Assembly (NCBI RefSeq): GCF_900099815.1
Contig: NZ_FNCW01000002.1
Span: 124,001 to 188,000, forward strand
Reading direction: 5' to 3'
Length of the DNA stretch: 64,000 nt
Source: Psychroflexus sediminis
GTDB lineage: Bacteria > Bacteroidota > Bacteroidia > Flavobacteriales > Flavobacteriaceae
In this document: one piece after another, positions 27,501-34,089 of the stretch
Position numbering within the stretch: the stretch's first letter is position 1
Layout of the letters: every line of letters starts with the position of its first letter
Notes under the pieces: generated by a model
What the model saw: the letters and a program-made list of their open reading frames with translations, nothing else
What the model was told of the DNA's origin: nothing
Databases searched by the model: none
Made by a program: the position numbers and the translations under genes

Positions 27501-27885
27501 CCGTATGCGAGTTTCCATGAAGTACAATGCTGCACAAACCGCCTGTGAAAGCTTTGCTTATGGCGAAGTAGAAGATTATACGGTGAATGTGGGTCAGGCT
27601 ACCAGCACTTATGCAACATTGAATGCTACAGAAAGACTGGGCAATGAAACGGCTCCCCTGGGTATGCAGCTGTATCCTAATCCTTTGAAAGGAAACTTTG
27701 TGAAGATAAAAGCCTCTTCCAAAACGCAACTGAACTATAGCATCTTTGACCTTTCCGGAAGGGAATTGAGTCAGGGGCAGGTGAGGAATCAAAGTATTCC
27801 TACACATAACTTATCTACTGGAGTTTATCTTATCAAACTGGATGATGGCCAAAAATCCTTCACTAGAAAATTGATAAAAGAATAA
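24523..27885 (+). CDS. Secreted subtilisin-like (S8) protease with Fn3, GEVED and type IX sorting domains
   Basis: This multidomain protein has 1120 residues. After a signal sequence (SLVAIVGFSLLGVAQ) comes an S8 peptidase with likely catalytic Asp132 (VWDGGHP), His171 (HAAHVTGTI), Asn in VAAGNDGT and Ser356 (SGTSMASPNVAGS). Then come a beta-sandwich region, two Fn3 domains (about 560-650 and 800-880), each followed by a GEVED domain ending GEVEDYTV, and a C-terminal type IX sorting domain (LYPNPLKG, IFDLSGRELSQGQV, LSTGVYLIKL, TRKLIKE). It should be exported by Sec, moved across the outer membrane by the type IX system (sprA is encoded at the window end) and used to digest extracellular protein. 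Confidence 0.95.
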   Translation: MIQNLLNRATSLVAIVGFSLLGVAQTAEKQAEITSSYNTSVLNTLEKEFKSKSEQQDLKIRQYVKSNSVQTELILEDGGYAQLQRIEEDGSLIYYRTYNVASARSTRVNHVNSGGSLGLSLDGQNMISYVWDGGHPRVTHQEYDGVGGSNRVSIQDATAEGGVQLNFHAAHVTGTILASGVVANAKGMAPQAKAKAYKWNDDLAEATSAAGSGMLISNHSYGYNSEAVPDYYFGAYIGDSRDWDNLQYNAPYYLMVVAAGNDGTATYNASPLNPTYPQYDKLTGHSVSKNTMVVASAQDASIDTSGNLVSVNISSFSSQGPTDDYRIKPDITGNGQGVYSTYDNSDTAYNSISGTSMASPNVAGSLLLLQQHANNTTGNYLKASTLKGIALHTADDAGSTGPDAIFGWGLMNTKRAAEAISNNGQAALISELTLASGQSYSVEVESDGVNDLLASISWTDPAGTTTTTLNSSEARLVNDLDIRVTKNSTSFLPWRLTGVNTNGKGDNTRDPIERVDVSNASGTYTITVTHKGSLSSGSQDYSLVVTGLTSAPVACDAVTPAGLAASGIGSNTAILNWNSVDTATYAVRYRPSGTSTWTTTLSDNASMTLEGLTAETTYEAQVKSICGSSSSAYSSSISFTTTAQELVYCDSKGNSVADEYIGNFELNTIANSSGGGNGYSDFTSISAALASSQTYSFTITPAWTGTVYNEGYALWIDYNKDGDFTDAGELVFSKAASNASSVTGSFTVPSTVVEGATRLRVSMKYNAIPGSCEAFSYGEVEDYTVNLSANAADTQAPSTPTAFAASNVTETSVSLSWNASTDNIGVEGYEILQGSSVLGSTANTSVEISGLSAGTAYTFAVRAKDAAGNTSASATLSVTTTSSVTYCTSSGNNSSYEWIDFVGLNNISKTSADDSGYADHTNLVANLPYGSNTIQISAGFSGQAYTEFWKVWIDYNKNGVFETSELVVSGSSSSAANLSATFNVPATAISGPTRMRVSMKYNAAQTACESFAYGEVEDYTVNVGQATSTYATLNATERLGNETAPLGMQLYPNPLKGNFVKIKASSKTQLNYSIFDLSGRELSQGQVRNQSIPTHNLSTGVYLIKLDDGQKSFTRKLIKE

Positions 27886-27911
27886 TCCGTTAATTTTTTT
27901 CAATCATGGTT

Positions 27912-27942
27912 AAGCCGCCCGCCTCATGCGGGCGGCTTTTTT
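27912..27942 (+). terminator. Intrinsic terminator after the subtilase
   Basis: AAGCCGCCCGC and GCGGGCGGCTT form an 11-base GC-rich stem followed by a run of T. Confidence 0.93.
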
Positions 27943-27969
27943 GTGTGATAAGAATAAGTTTTGGTGCAT

Positions 27970-28087
27970 TTTTTTGATTTTGCCACTGCAGACCTAAACT
28001 TTTATGACATCGAGTTTATGCAGGATTCTCAGAGAATGTGGCGTCCAGGGGTTGTGATTTCTACTGAAGTCGGCGTGTAGGCTCAAT
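27970..28087. repeat. Degenerate dispersed intergenic repeat, copy 2
   Basis: It resembles 6342-6470: TTTGATTTTGCCACTGC, an ATGTGGCGTCC segment and CTGAAGTCGGCGTGTAG in the same order and similar spacing. An antisense open frame across it (27994-28287) shows no protein-like features and includes a palindrome, so I treat the region as non-coding. Confidence 0.4.
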
Positions 28088-28164
28088 ATTTTTATAAAAT
28101 TCAAGATACGCGAGGGTTTGAGTTTGGGTAAACATGAAAACCCCCTATAGTAAAAGTATTTTAA

Positions 28165-28206
28165 ACTAAAAACCTGGTCAAGCGCCTCGAAGCTCTTGCC
28201 AGGTTT
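28165..28206 (-). terminator. Hairpin, probable transcript end for the M20 dipeptidase
   Basis: AAACCTGG-T-CAAG and CTTG-CCAGGTTT pair over 12 bases with one bulge. On the minus strand the stem is followed by TTTAG, downstream of the dipeptidase stop at 28315. Confidence 0.55.
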
Positions 28207-28247
28207 ATAGTTTTTTGGCTTTTTACTGAAATGGCTTGAATCAGATA

Positions 28248-28273
28248 GCCTGCCTTTGTAGGCAGTCAGGCCC
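28248..28273. repeat. GCCTGCC/GGCAG palindrome
   Basis: CTGCCT and AGGCAG surround TTGT, flanked by a GCC/GGC extension. It is the same family as the palindromes at 6533, 6709, 6745 and 38090 and lies just downstream of the dipeptidase gene. Confidence 0.65.
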
Positions 28274-28314
28274 GACTCCCTCTCCAAGGCTTTAGGAAGA
28301 GAAACGCCCGAATC

Positions 28315-29712
28315 TTACTGCTTGTGTTCCTCATACAGCTTTGTAAAATGCTCGTAGAAATAAGGAATTGTTTCGATGCCTTTGAGGTAATTCCAAATCC
28401 CAAAGTGCTCGTTAGGGGAATGGATGGCATCCGAATTGAGACCAAATCCCATGAGCACGGTTTTGCTATCGAGGTACTTTTCAAAAAGGGACACGATAGG
28501 GATACTGCCTCCGCTTCGCTGTGGAACCGCCGGTTTGCCAAAGGCCTCCTGAAAGGCGAGATCTGCCGCCTGGTACTCAATGCCATCGATAGGCGTCACA
28601 TAGCCCTGCCCGCCGTGATGAGGCTTGACTTTTACTTTCACGCTATCGGGAGCGATGTTTTCAAAATGCGTTTTGAAGAGTTCTGTAATTTCTCTCCAGT
28701 CCTGATTCGGGACTAAACGCATGGAAATTTTAGCAAAAGCCTTACTCGGAATGACGGTTTTAGCGCCCTCGCCTGTATAACCGCCCCAAATGCCGTTCAC
28801 ATCCAGAGTGGGCCGTATGGAATTGCGCTCGTTGGTCGAATAGCCTTTTTCTCCGTGAACATCGGGGATGCCGATGTGTTTTTTGTAATCTTCCAGATCA
28901 AAAGGCGCTTCTGCCATTTTTGCTCTTTCCTCATCGCTCAATTCTTCCACTTTATCGTAAAAACCGGGTATGGTGATGTGGTTATCTTCATCATGAAGCG
29001 ATGCAATCATTTTGGAGAGTATATTAATAGGATTTGCCACGGCTCCGCCGTATAAGCCTGAATGTAAGTCTCGATTTGGACCTTCCACTTCCACTTCTAC
29101 ATAGCTCAAGCCTCGCAGTCCGGTAGTGATGGAAGGCACTTCCTTGCTAATCATGCCCGTATCTGAAATCAGGATGACATCATTGGCAAGTTTTTCTTTA
29201 TTGTTTTCCAGAAACCATTCTAAACTCACACTGCCGACTTCTTCCTCGCCCTCGATCATGAATTTGATGTTGCAGGGTAAAGCTTCATTTTGAATCATGA
29301 CTTCCAGGGCTTTCACGTGCATATACATCTGTCCTTTGTCATCACAGGCTCCGCGAGCATAGATAGCACCTTCGGGATGAATTTCGGTAGTTTCGATAAT
29401 CGGCTCAAACGGAGGACTGTTCCATAAATCCACGGGATCTGGCGGCTGCACATCATAGTGGCCGTAAACCAAAACTGTTGGCAGGGATTCATCAATTATC
29501 TTTTCTGCATATACAATCGGAAAACCGGGGGTTTCGCAAATTTCTACTTTATCACAGCCAGCCGCTTCCAAATTGATTTTCACAGCGCCAGCAGTCATCA
29601 AGACTTCTTTTTTGAAGCTGGGATCTGCACTCACCGAGGGAAGTTTAAGAAGCTCCATAAGCTCGTCTATAAATCGTTGTTTATGCTTTTCGATATAAGG
29701 TCTAGTATTCAT
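28315..29712 (-). CDS. M20 family dipeptidase (carnosinase-like)
   Basis: This 465-residue di-zinc peptidase has the two-metal ligand set in order: VYGHYDVQPPDP (His), GACDDKGQMYM (bridging Asp), MIEGEEEVGS (general base and ligand Glu), ISDTGM (Asp), and a C-terminal His in SDAIHSPNEHFG. A dimerisation (lid) domain lies between about 200 and 340 (RDLHSGLYGGAV). Relatives hydrolyse dipeptides with broad specificity in the cytosol. No signal peptide is seen. It is a single gene on the minus strand, divergent from the tRNA-Leu gene, and fits as a consumer of peptides released by the secreted protease nearby, which is inference. Confidence 0.93.
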   Translation of the reverse strand: MNTRPYIEKHKQRFIDELMELLKLPSVSADPSFKKEVLMTAGAVKINLEAAGCDKVEICETPGFPIVYAEKIIDESLPTVLVYGHYDVQPPDPVDLWNSPPFEPIIETTEIHPEGAIYARGACDDKGQMYMHVKALEVMIQNEALPCNIKFMIEGEEEVGSVSLEWFLENNKEKLANDVILISDTGMISKEVPSITTGLRGLSYVEVEVEGPNRDLHSGLYGGAVANPINILSKMIASLHDEDNHITIPGFYDKVEELSDEERAKMAEAPFDLEDYKKHIGIPDVHGEKGYSTNERNSIRPTLDVNGIWGGYTGEGAKTVIPSKAFAKISMRLVPNQDWREITELFKTHFENIAPDSVKVKVKPHHGGQGYVTPIDGIEYQAADLAFQEAFGKPAVPQRSGGSIPIVSLFEKYLDSKTVLMGFGLNSDAIHSPNEHFGIWNYLKGIETIPYFYEHFTKLYEEHKQ

Positions 29713-29761
29713 GGTGTTATGTTTGAGTTGTCACAATATAAAATATTTTATTGAAACTTAA

Positions 29762-29791
29762 TTTGAAAGTTGTAATTATTATCTATATTTG
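29762..29791 (+). promoter_or_regulatory. Predicted promoter of tRNA-Leu
   Basis: TTTG (29762-29765), an 18-base spacer and TATATTTG (29784-29791) match the Bacteroidota consensus. The mature tRNA starts 18 bases after the -7 box. Confidence 0.75.
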
Positions 29792-29808
29792 CAATCGCAA
29801 AAAATAAT

Positions 29809-29890
29809 GCGGGCGTGGTGGAATTGGTAGACACGCTAGACTTAGGATCTAGTGCCGCAAGGTGTGAGAGTTCGAGTCTCTCCGCCCGTA
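29809..29890 (+). tRNA. tRNA-Leu (anticodon UAG)
   Basis: This 82-base class II tRNA has acceptor stem GCGGGCG/CGCCCGT, a D arm containing GGTGGAATTGGTAGACAC, anticodon stem CTAGA/TCTAG with loop CTTAGGA (anticodon TAG), a long variable arm TGCCGCAAGGTG and a T arm GAGAGTTCGAGTCTCTC. The discriminator base is A and CCA is not encoded. It reads CUA and probably other CUN codons. Pieces of its 3' end are repeated downstream at 29946-29982 and 30067-30087. Confidence 0.97.
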
Positions 29891-29894
29891 CTTC

Positions 29895-29924
29895 AAAAGC
29901 TTCTCTTTTCGAGAAGCTTTTTTT
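29895..29924 (+). terminator. Intrinsic terminator of tRNA-Leu
   Basis: AAAAGCTTCTC and GAGAAGCTTTT form an 11-base stem, then continuous T. Confidence 0.9.
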
Positions 29925-29945
29925 ATGAAAATACATTGAGGTTTC

Positions 29946-30087
29946 GAGAGTTCTCCCGAAGCTTCGGGATCCGCCCGTACTTGTAAACCCGGCAATCTTG
30001 AAAAAGATTGCCGGGTTTTTTATTTAAGAAGAGTCTCGTAGTTTATACTGAGCTTTTGTCGAAGTACCCGTACTTCAAAAGCTTCTC
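29946..30087. repeat. Partial copies of the tRNA-Leu 3' end and its flank
   Basis: 29946-29953 and 29970-29982 repeat the T-arm start (GAGAGTTC) and the acceptor end with flank (TCCGCCCGTACTT), separated by a small CCCGAAGCTTCGGG hairpin. 30067-30087 repeats 21 bases of the acceptor end and terminator arm (29885-29905) exactly. Such tRNA-end duplications are what integration and loss of an element can leave behind. No integrase is present. Confidence 0.7.
29985..30021 (+). terminator. Strong intrinsic terminator
   Basis: AAACCCGGCAATCTT and AAGATTGCCGGGTTT form a perfect 15-base stem with a GAAA loop and a T tail. It lies between the tRNA-end copies, although the tRNA already has its own terminator. 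Confidence 0.92.
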
Positions 30088-30306
30088 GCAAAGATTAGCT
30101 TTTTTTTTATTGTAAAAACTCATAACTTATATTTGAATTAATACAAAATCAATCTGTTTTAAGTTTTCGCCAAAATAACTTAAAATGTATAAAATCATTT
30201 TATCATCAATTTCTCGATATTCAGTAAAAAGTTATAGATTTCAAATCTATTCTTGACTCTGGACTGTTCTTTTATAGTCTTGATAGTTGAAAAACGACAC
30301 CTACTT

Positions 30307-30510
30307 ATGACTCTACAAGAAGCTAAGATTGCTGATAAATGCTTTAAAAAAATATATGATATTCATGTTTCACCTTTAAGGAGAGCAGATACTTATAAAG
30401 CTTTAAACTTTTTAAAGGATGAGGATAAAGATAATGGTAGACATGTAATAAAGGATGAATATTTGTCTTTACTAGTAAGTGAAAACCTTATTAACTCTAC
30501 ATATAGTTAG
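30307..30510 (+). CDS. Hypothetical protein, 67 residues
   Basis: I do not recognise this gene. From ATG 30307 the product is a small, charged, probably helical cytosolic protein beginning MTLQEAKIADKCFKKIYDIH and including RRADTYKALNFLKDEDKDNG. A longer frame to 30253 would add a hydrophobic stretch that looks like translated leader. It lies 21 bases before the next gene and could be co-transcribed with it. Base composition is more AT-rich than its neighbours, and no regulatory or binding motif is visible. Coding status is moderately supported by an uninterrupted frame with plausible composition. Confidence 0.45.
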   Translation: MTLQEAKIADKCFKKIYDIHVSPLRRADTYKALNFLKDEDKDNGRHVIKDEYLSLLVSENLINSTYS

Positions 30511-30531
30511 CTAAGTTTAATAAGTTTACTT

Positions 30532-31269
30532 GTGAAAAAATTCCTTTTCCTTCTGATTTTTAGCTCTATTAGTACTTACGCCCAAGAGATTGAAGGCTAT
30601 GTGTATGATGCTGAAGGTAGAGTTTCTCGAGTCCGGATCCATAATTTAAGTCAGGACCTTTTTGAGGTGTCAAATCCGTACGGCTATTTCAGAGTGGAAG
30701 CAGCCGTGGGAGATACGGTTCACTTTTCTTATGTTGCCTACGACTTATATGAGTTGATTGTCCAAAAACAGGATCTTGAGAAAAAAATTGTTGTAGAACT
30801 GAAGTTTTCAACCCTGGATGAAGTGAAAATCACTGGCTATCGATCCAGAAACACGGCTGTTGAAGATTTAGATGATGAACTCGCGAGTCAGATCCAAAAA
30901 GACATTAAAAAGCACCCCAATTATTACAGAACCTCTAAAGGAAATATTGGGAATATCATCCAGTCGGTTGTTGATCTTTTCAAAAGGGATCAAACCTTAG
31001 AGCCAGCAGATCCAGAACCAGAATTTATAAGTGTTGAAGATTTTGAAGTCTTATTTCTAAGAGATGACTTCTTTGATGAAGAATTTCTAAGTCAGGAGCT
31101 CGGTATCCCTAAAGAAAATCATAAATTGTTTTATGAATTCCTGGCTTTACAGCAACTAGAGTATTATTATTTAGAAAAATTGAATAAACTTGATTTAATT
31201 GAAAAGCTTTACAACTACAGCGAAAAGTATATGGATTGGTGGAACTCAACTAAATCTAAAAACAACTAA
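30532..31269 (+). CDS. Exported protein with carboxypeptidase-like regulatory domain
   Basis: This 245-residue protein has a GTG start and signal peptide (MKKFLFLLIFSSISTYAQ). Residues about 19-95 form a CarboxypepD_reg-like beta-sandwich (EIEGYVYDAEGRVSRVRIHN, NPYGYFRVEAAVGDTVHFSY), the domain that often heads TonB-dependent receptors in Bacteroidota. The rest is charged and helical (DDELASQIQKDIKKHPNYY) with no barrel, so this is a periplasmic or lipid-associated stand-alone form. Proteins of this layout are widespread in flavobacteria without a known function. The cell-wall amidase follows 162 bases downstream. Confidence 0.8.
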   Translation: MKKFLFLLIFSSISTYAQEIEGYVYDAEGRVSRVRIHNLSQDLFEVSNPYGYFRVEAAVGDTVHFSYVAYDLYELIVQKQDLEKKIVVELKFSTLDEVKITGYRSRNTAVEDLDDELASQIQKDIKKHPNYYRTSKGNIGNIIQSVVDLFKRDQTLEPADPEPEFISVEDFEVLFLRDDFFDEEFLSQELGIPKENHKLFYEFLALQQLEYYYLEKLNKLDLIEKLYNYSEKYMDWWNSTKSKNN

Positions 31270-31431
31270 AATGAAGGGGGCAGTGTAATATAGTGAAAAT
31301 CAATTTTTTGAATTATTTTGCCCTGAGGCTATTCAGTTTGATGCCAATGTTAAAAAAATAATATTCTCATAAGAAAACCTTAATTTTCTAAAAAATTATA
31401 TTTAAATTAGGCTATCTGAAAATTGAGTGTT

Positions 31432-32034
31432 ATGAGATTATTTTGCCTTTTATTTGTTTTGTGCGTGGGATTCAATTTTGCCTCTGCAGACCCTACTCAT
31501 CCCAATAAAAATAAAATCAAAGTCGTTATTGATGCTGGTCACGGAGGTTCAGATTCCGGTGCTATAAATAATACTGTTTTAGAAAAACAGATCGTTGCAG
31601 ACGTATCTTCTCATCTAAAAGAACTTTGCAAAGATAAAAATATCGAGATCATCCTTTTGAGAACCGAAGATAAGTTCATGTCTCTTCAGGAACGGATAAG
31701 CAAAATAGAAGCTCTTTCACCAGATTTAGTCATTTCTCTTCATGCTAATTACTCAAAGGACAGGGAAAGAAATGGAGTTGAGGTTTTTGTAGCAGAAAAT
31801 GAATTCACCATAAAATCCTCTTACTTCGGAACCAAAATACTGGAGTCCTTTAAACGTAAAGAATTTAAAACTTCAAGTCTAAAATCTGCTAATTTCTTTC
31901 TTATGAGAAATTTAAACTGCCCGGCAGTTACAGTTGAACTTGGCTTCTTGTCCAATCCTGAGGACATGAAGTATCTCAATTCTGAATTTGGACAAAAGTT
32001 TTTGGCCAAACAAATCGCCTCTTCCTTAGATTAA
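31432..32034 (+). CDS. N-acetylmuramoyl-L-alanine amidase (Amidase_3)
   Basis: This protein of about 200 residues has a signal peptide (MRLFCLLFVLCVGFNFASA) and a zinc amidase domain: VVIDAGHGGSDSGA (first His), the Glu in VLEKQIV, SLHANYS (second His) and the catalytic Glu in VTVELGFLSNPED. It cuts the bond between muramic acid and the stem peptide in the periplasm, a step in cell division and wall turnover. There is no SPOR, LysM or other targeting domain. I place the start at ATG 31432; an in-frame TTG at 31423 adds three residues. Confidence 0.92.
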   Translation: MRLFCLLFVLCVGFNFASADPTHPNKNKIKVVIDAGHGGSDSGAINNTVLEKQIVADVSSHLKELCKDKNIEIILLRTEDKFMSLQERISKIEALSPDLVISLHANYSKDRERNGVEVFVAENEFTIKSSYFGTKILESFKRKEFKTSSLKSANFFLMRNLNCPAVTVELGFLSNPEDMKYLNSEFGQKFLAKQIASSLD

Positions 32035-32068
32035 TTGACTGGCAAAAGCATCTATTCCTTTACTTTTG
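32035..32068 (+). promoter_or_regulatory. Predicted promoter very close to the flavoprotein start codon
   Basis: TTG (32035-32037), 23 bases, then TACTTTTG (32061-32068). The start codon begins at 32073, four bases after the box, so the mRNA would have almost no leader. Confidence 0.5.
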
Positions 32069-32072
32069 CTGA

Positions 32073-33338
32073 ATGAAAATTACAGAAACAGATGTAGCCA
32101 TAATTGGTGGTGGAGCAGCAGGATTTTTCGCAGGTATTAATCTTGCAGCCTCAAATTCAGCAGCAAAAATAGTCATACTGGAAAAGGGAAAGCAGGTCTT
32201 GAGTAAGGTTAAAATTTCTGGCGGGGGACGTTGCAATGTGACTCATGCCGAATTTGATCCTAAACTTTTGGCCAAAAATTATCCACGTGGTCATAAAGAA
32301 CTTCTTGGTCCATTTCATCAATTTATGACGGGTGATATTTTTGCCTGGCTGGAGGAGAGAGGTGTTGAGCTCAAAATAGAAGAGGATGGTCGTGTTTTTC
32401 CCACATCAGACTCTTCGCAAACCATCATTGATTGTTTTCAAAATGAAGCAGACAAACTAGGTGTTGAGGTCAAAACCAATACGGGTATAGATGTGATTAC
32501 CAAATTGGAAGACCAGGATTATTCCTGGGAACTGAAGGGAAAGGATATTCATATAAAGGCCAGACAACTCATTATTGCCTCAGGCAGTAGCCCAAAAATG
32601 TGGCGATTGATCCAAAGCCTTGGTCATGAAGTTGTAGAGCCGGTGCCCTCCTTGTTTACTTTTAATATAAAAGATGAGCGTCTGCAGAGTCTTTCAGGGA
32701 TTAGTCTTCCTGCCGAGGTTGAAGTGTTCACCACCAAAGACAGGGGTGTTTCCAGGTCAAAACTCAAAAGCTTACAATCCTCTGGTCCCCTGTTGATAAC
32801 CCATTGGGGGATGAGTGGTCCCTGCATTTTAAAACTTTCGGCCTGGGGGGCCAGAATCTTTTATGAATTGAATCATCAGTTTCAAATGAGAGTGAATTGG
32901 TTGCCACAACACCATGTGGAATCTTTGAAATCTCTGTTTGAAGAGTTTAAACTATCTCAGCCTAAACAATTCTTATACACCAGGCCTCTGGAAGGCCTGC
33001 CTAAACGGTTTTGGCAAAGCCTTTTGGATCATATTTCTATTGATCAGGATTTGAATTGGTCGAATATCAGTAAACATCAAATTCAAACTCTAGCGGAAGA
33101 ACTTTGCGCCGGAGAGTTTCATGTGAACGGTAAAAGCACTTTCAAAGATGAATTTGTAACTGCAGGAGGAGTGAATTTGAAAGAAGTCAATTTCAAAACC
33201 TTCCAAAGTAAATTGCATGCAAATTTATATTTTGTCGGAGAAGTTTTGGATGTCGATGCCGTAACCGGAGGATTTAATTTTCAGGCTGCATGGACGAGTT
33301 CATACGTTTGTGCTAGACATATTGCCGAGGTTCTGTAA
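32073..33338 (+). CDS. HI0933/YhiN family FAD-dependent oxidoreductase
   Basis: This 421-residue flavoprotein has the N-terminal dinucleotide-binding motif DVAIIGGGAAGFFAGINLA, the family motif KVKISGGGRCNVTHA, LIIASGS, THWGMSGPCILKLSAWGAR and the C-terminal TAGGVNLKEVNFKT...VGEVLDVDAVTGGFNFQAAW. These match the HI0933-like (YhiN) family, whose reaction is not established. It is cytosolic with no signal. It appears to be transcribed alone from a promoter just before its start. Length is normal. Confidence 0.92.
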   Translation: MKITETDVAIIGGGAAGFFAGINLAASNSAAKIVILEKGKQVLSKVKISGGGRCNVTHAEFDPKLLAKNYPRGHKELLGPFHQFMTGDIFAWLEERGVELKIEEDGRVFPTSDSSQTIIDCFQNEADKLGVEVKTNTGIDVITKLEDQDYSWELKGKDIHIKARQLIIASGSSPKMWRLIQSLGHEVVEPVPSLFTFNIKDERLQSLSGISLPAEVEVFTTKDRGVSRSKLKSLQSSGPLLITHWGMSGPCILKLSAWGARIFYELNHQFQMRVNWLPQHHVESLKSLFEEFKLSQPKQFLYTRPLEGLPKRFWQSLLDHISIDQDLNWSNISKHQIQTLAEELCAGEFHVNGKSTFKDEFVTAGGVNLKEVNFKTFQSKLHANLYFVGEVLDVDAVTGGFNFQAAWTSSYVCARHIAEVL

Positions 33339-33416
33339 TGTTAAAATTCTGTTTAGCCTAAAGGTTTGTCCCTTATTTCTGTTAAATTGATGTCATTAAC
33401 TTAAAAACTAAACACT

Positions 33417-34001
33417 ATGAAAAGGAAGATTTTTATTTGTGGAGCCCTGTCAATGACATTATTAAGCACAAGTTGCTTGGGTTCCTTCAGTGCCTTTAAT
33501 TCGTTAAGGGACTGGAATGACGGAGTGACAAACAATAAGTTTATAGACAATTTAATTTTTTGGGCCTTAAATATCGTTCCTGTTTATGGATTATTTATAG
33601 CAGGTGATGTATTATTTTTTAATGTTTTAGAATTTTGGACAGGAAATAATCCTATCGCCATGGCAGAAGGTGAAAAAGAAACGCAGTATGCCACAATAAA
33701 CGGCGAAGATGTAAAAATGACCGCCACTAAAAATCACTTTAATATTGAAATTCTTTCCGGTGATAATAAAGGACAAAGCTTAGAGATGGTTTACACACCC
33801 GAAAATAAAACGTGGAACACCATTGACGAAAACGGAGAGCTCATTAAACTCGCCTCCATGAAAGATGGATTTTATATGGTGTATACTCCAGAAGGTGATG
33901 CTATACAAATGGATCCTACAGCCTCTAAAGAGCAAAACATGGCTATTTTACAAGGTAAAGTAGCAGATTATGAAGCCTCTATGTGGGCTGAAGCTAAATA
34001 A
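33417..34001 (+). CDS. DUF3332 family lipoprotein
   Basis: This 194-residue protein has a lipoprotein signal (ICGALSMTLLSTSC, Cys20 as lipid site) followed by the hallmark region LGSFSAFNSLRDWNDGVTNN, a hydrophobic helix (FWALNIVPVYGLFIAGDVLF) and a soluble C-terminal part of short beta-strand-like stretches. The pattern, including NxxxxDWN and the VPVYG helix, matches DUF3332 proteins, of unknown function and found widely in Gram-negative bacteria. It stands alone, with a terminator after it. Confidence 0.85.
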   Translation: MKRKIFICGALSMTLLSTSCLGSFSAFNSLRDWNDGVTNNKFIDNLIFWALNIVPVYGLFIAGDVLFFNVLEFWTGNNPIAMAEGEKETQYATINGEDVKMTATKNHFNIEILSGDNKGQSLEMVYTPENKTWNTIDENGELIKLASMKDGFYMVYTPEGDAIQMDPTASKEQNMAILQGKVADYEASMWAEAK

Positions 34002-34026
34002 GCTTACGCCTAGATTGAAATTTTAT

Positions 34027-34058
34027 AAAGACCGAAGTCATTTGACTTCGGTCTTTTT
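34027..34058 (+). terminator. Intrinsic terminator after the DUF3332 gene
   Basis: AAAGACCGAAGTCA and TGACTTCGGTCTTT pair perfectly over 14 bases with a 2-base loop and T tail. Confidence 0.93.
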
Positions 34059-34074
34059 GCTTTAGTTACCTTTG
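34041..34074 (+). promoter_or_regulatory. Predicted promoter of the ABC ATPase gene
   Basis: TTTG (34041-34044) lies inside the terminator stem. TACCTTTG (34067-34074) follows after 22 bases. The gene starts 16 bases after the box. Confidence 0.5.
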
Positions 34075-34089
34075 TATAAATAAGTATTC

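Noticed and set aside
27994-28287. 97-codon open frame on the minus strand
   Set aside because: It runs through a dispersed repeat, a hairpin and a palindrome, has no protein-like features, and such frames arise by chance in this region.
29748-29936. 62-codon open frame antisense to tRNA-Leu
   Set aside because: It covers the tRNA and its terminator on the opposite strand and is explained by them.
30253-30306. Longer N-terminus for the 67-residue hypothetical protein
   Set aside because: The extra residues look like translated leader, and ATG 30307 gives a compact charged protein.
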